5,522 nucleotides of DNA from JAYEHK01 sp034659475. GTDB lineage: Bacteria; Bacillota; Syntrophomonadia; Syntrophomonadales; Syntrophomonadaceae. Below are positions 5,411 to 5,522 of this stretch, piece by piece (the first letter of the stretch is position 1; the number at the start of each line of letters is the position of its first letter). A program made the position numbers and the translations under genes. Location of the stretch: positions 1-5,522 of the forward strand of contig JAYEHK010000034.1 of NCBI GenBank assembly GCA_034659475.1. Direction: 5' to 3'. The notes under the pieces are model-generated. The model had not been told where the DNA came from. It worked only from the letters and a program-made list of their open reading frames with translations, and ran no database searches.

Positions 5411-5522
5411 ATGTTAGATCATGAAAAACCAGATGTTTATAAAGTCTCCATTGAATTCATGGCTATTGCGATCAAAATAGCTGATAGTATTCCAAGAGAG
5501 TATTCTTCGCTTGCAGATCAAC
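5411..5522 (+). CDS. Four-helix-bundle protein (IVS/bAvd-like), N-terminal 37 codons, right copy, leaves window
   Basis: From the ATG at 5411 the frame is open to the window edge and begins MLDHEKPDVYKVSIEFMAIA, then IKIADSIPREYSSLADQ. The 'DVYK.SIEF' opening and the 'IP(R/K)EYSSLADQ' segment, where the family often has 'P..E...L.DQ' just before the second helix, point to the four-helix-bundle proteins first described from 23S rRNA intervening sequences (S23, TIGR02436) and related to bAvd. No reverse transcriptase or template repeat of a diversity-generating retroelement is visible here, nor any 23S rRNA sequence, so this is a free-standing member. Pro7 replaces the Leu of the left copy. The start is supported by agreement of the two copies; GGGG at 5395-5398 is a distant ribosome-binding candidate. 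Confidence 0.78.
   Translation, partial: MLDHEKPDVYKVSIEFMAIAIKIADSIPREYSSLADQ

Larger units (their letters stand above)
5283..5494 (+). repeat. Right arm of long inverted repeat (leader plus start of four-helix-bundle gene)
   Basis: Begins with CACTCAAC and is the reverse complement of 230-1, apart from two substitutions and three fewer hexamers. Position 5494 pairs with base 1, so the repeat may continue outside the window on the left side. The flanks differ completely: IS91 remnant beyond the left arm, MarR operator region beyond this one. That places the inner boundary of the unit at CACTCAAC in both copies. Confidence 0.95.

Noticed and set aside
5134..5424. Plus-strand reading frame opposite the MarR start running into the leader
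   Set aside because: It is antisense to the MarR gene over its first part, has no ribosome-binding site, and its only notable content is the Val-Leu run produced by the hexamers.
5283..5522. Diversity-generating retroelement, because of the bAvd-like protein
   Set aside because: There is no reverse transcriptase, template repeat or variable repeat in the window. The protein family alone is not sufficient.

Overview
The window looks like accessory, decaying DNA from a bacterial chromosome. The best guess for the host is a deltaproteobacterial sulfate reducer (Desulfobacterota). This rests on the mix of families seen (IS91 and ISAzo13 transposase fragments, a DUF499/DUF1156 remnant, four-helix-bundle genes with a hexamer-repeat leader) and on general recollection, not on a marker gene, so it is a weak inference.

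Layout. The two ends are inverted copies of one unit: 1-230 on the minus strand and 5283-5494 on the plus strand. Each copy holds, in gene order, three short hairpins, a run of GTGCTC then GTAAAC hexamers, and the first codons of a four-helix-bundle (23S rRNA intervening-sequence/bAvd-like) protein. The genes point outward and leave the window. Between the copies lie about 5 kb of mostly broken genes. Positions 231-1015 hold an IS91 HUH transposase scrap (minus) abutting the C-terminal half of an ISAzo13 transposase (plus). Positions 1061-1698 hold the N-terminus of an AAA/OLD-like ATPase joined in frame to a frameshifted DUF4276 fragment, the remains of a two-gene putative defence module. Positions 1695-2015 hold an unrecognised, possibly transposase-derived fragment, and 2016-2332 no convincing gene. 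Positions 2333-3286 hold the N-terminal P-loop part of a DUF499 ATPase joined in frame to what looks like the C-terminus of a DUF1156 protein, again a collapsed putative defence operon.

Positions 3314-3825 carry an apparently intact toxin-antitoxin pair (Unstab_antitox-type antitoxin, RelE/ParE toxin) with a 4-base ATGA overlap. Positions 3826-4027 are unassigned and include a 14-bp tandem duplication. On the minus strand, 4028-4381 is an FRG-domain gene broken by an amber codon, preceded by the tail of another gene (4391-4483). A small membrane-segment ORF (4649-4774) follows a complete MarR-type regulator (4798-5217), which has a 19-bp inverted repeat just upstream of its start (5228-5272), probably its operator.

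How it fits together. Only the toxin-antitoxin pair and the MarR gene look complete; the rest reads as a graveyard of defence genes and insertion sequences. The strongest candidate for something undescribed is the duplicated unit at the ends: a four-helix-bundle gene with a conserved, hairpin-rich, hexamer-repeat leader. It is present twice at near identity, with different hexamer counts, next to unrelated DNA, so it may be a dispersed or mobile cassette.
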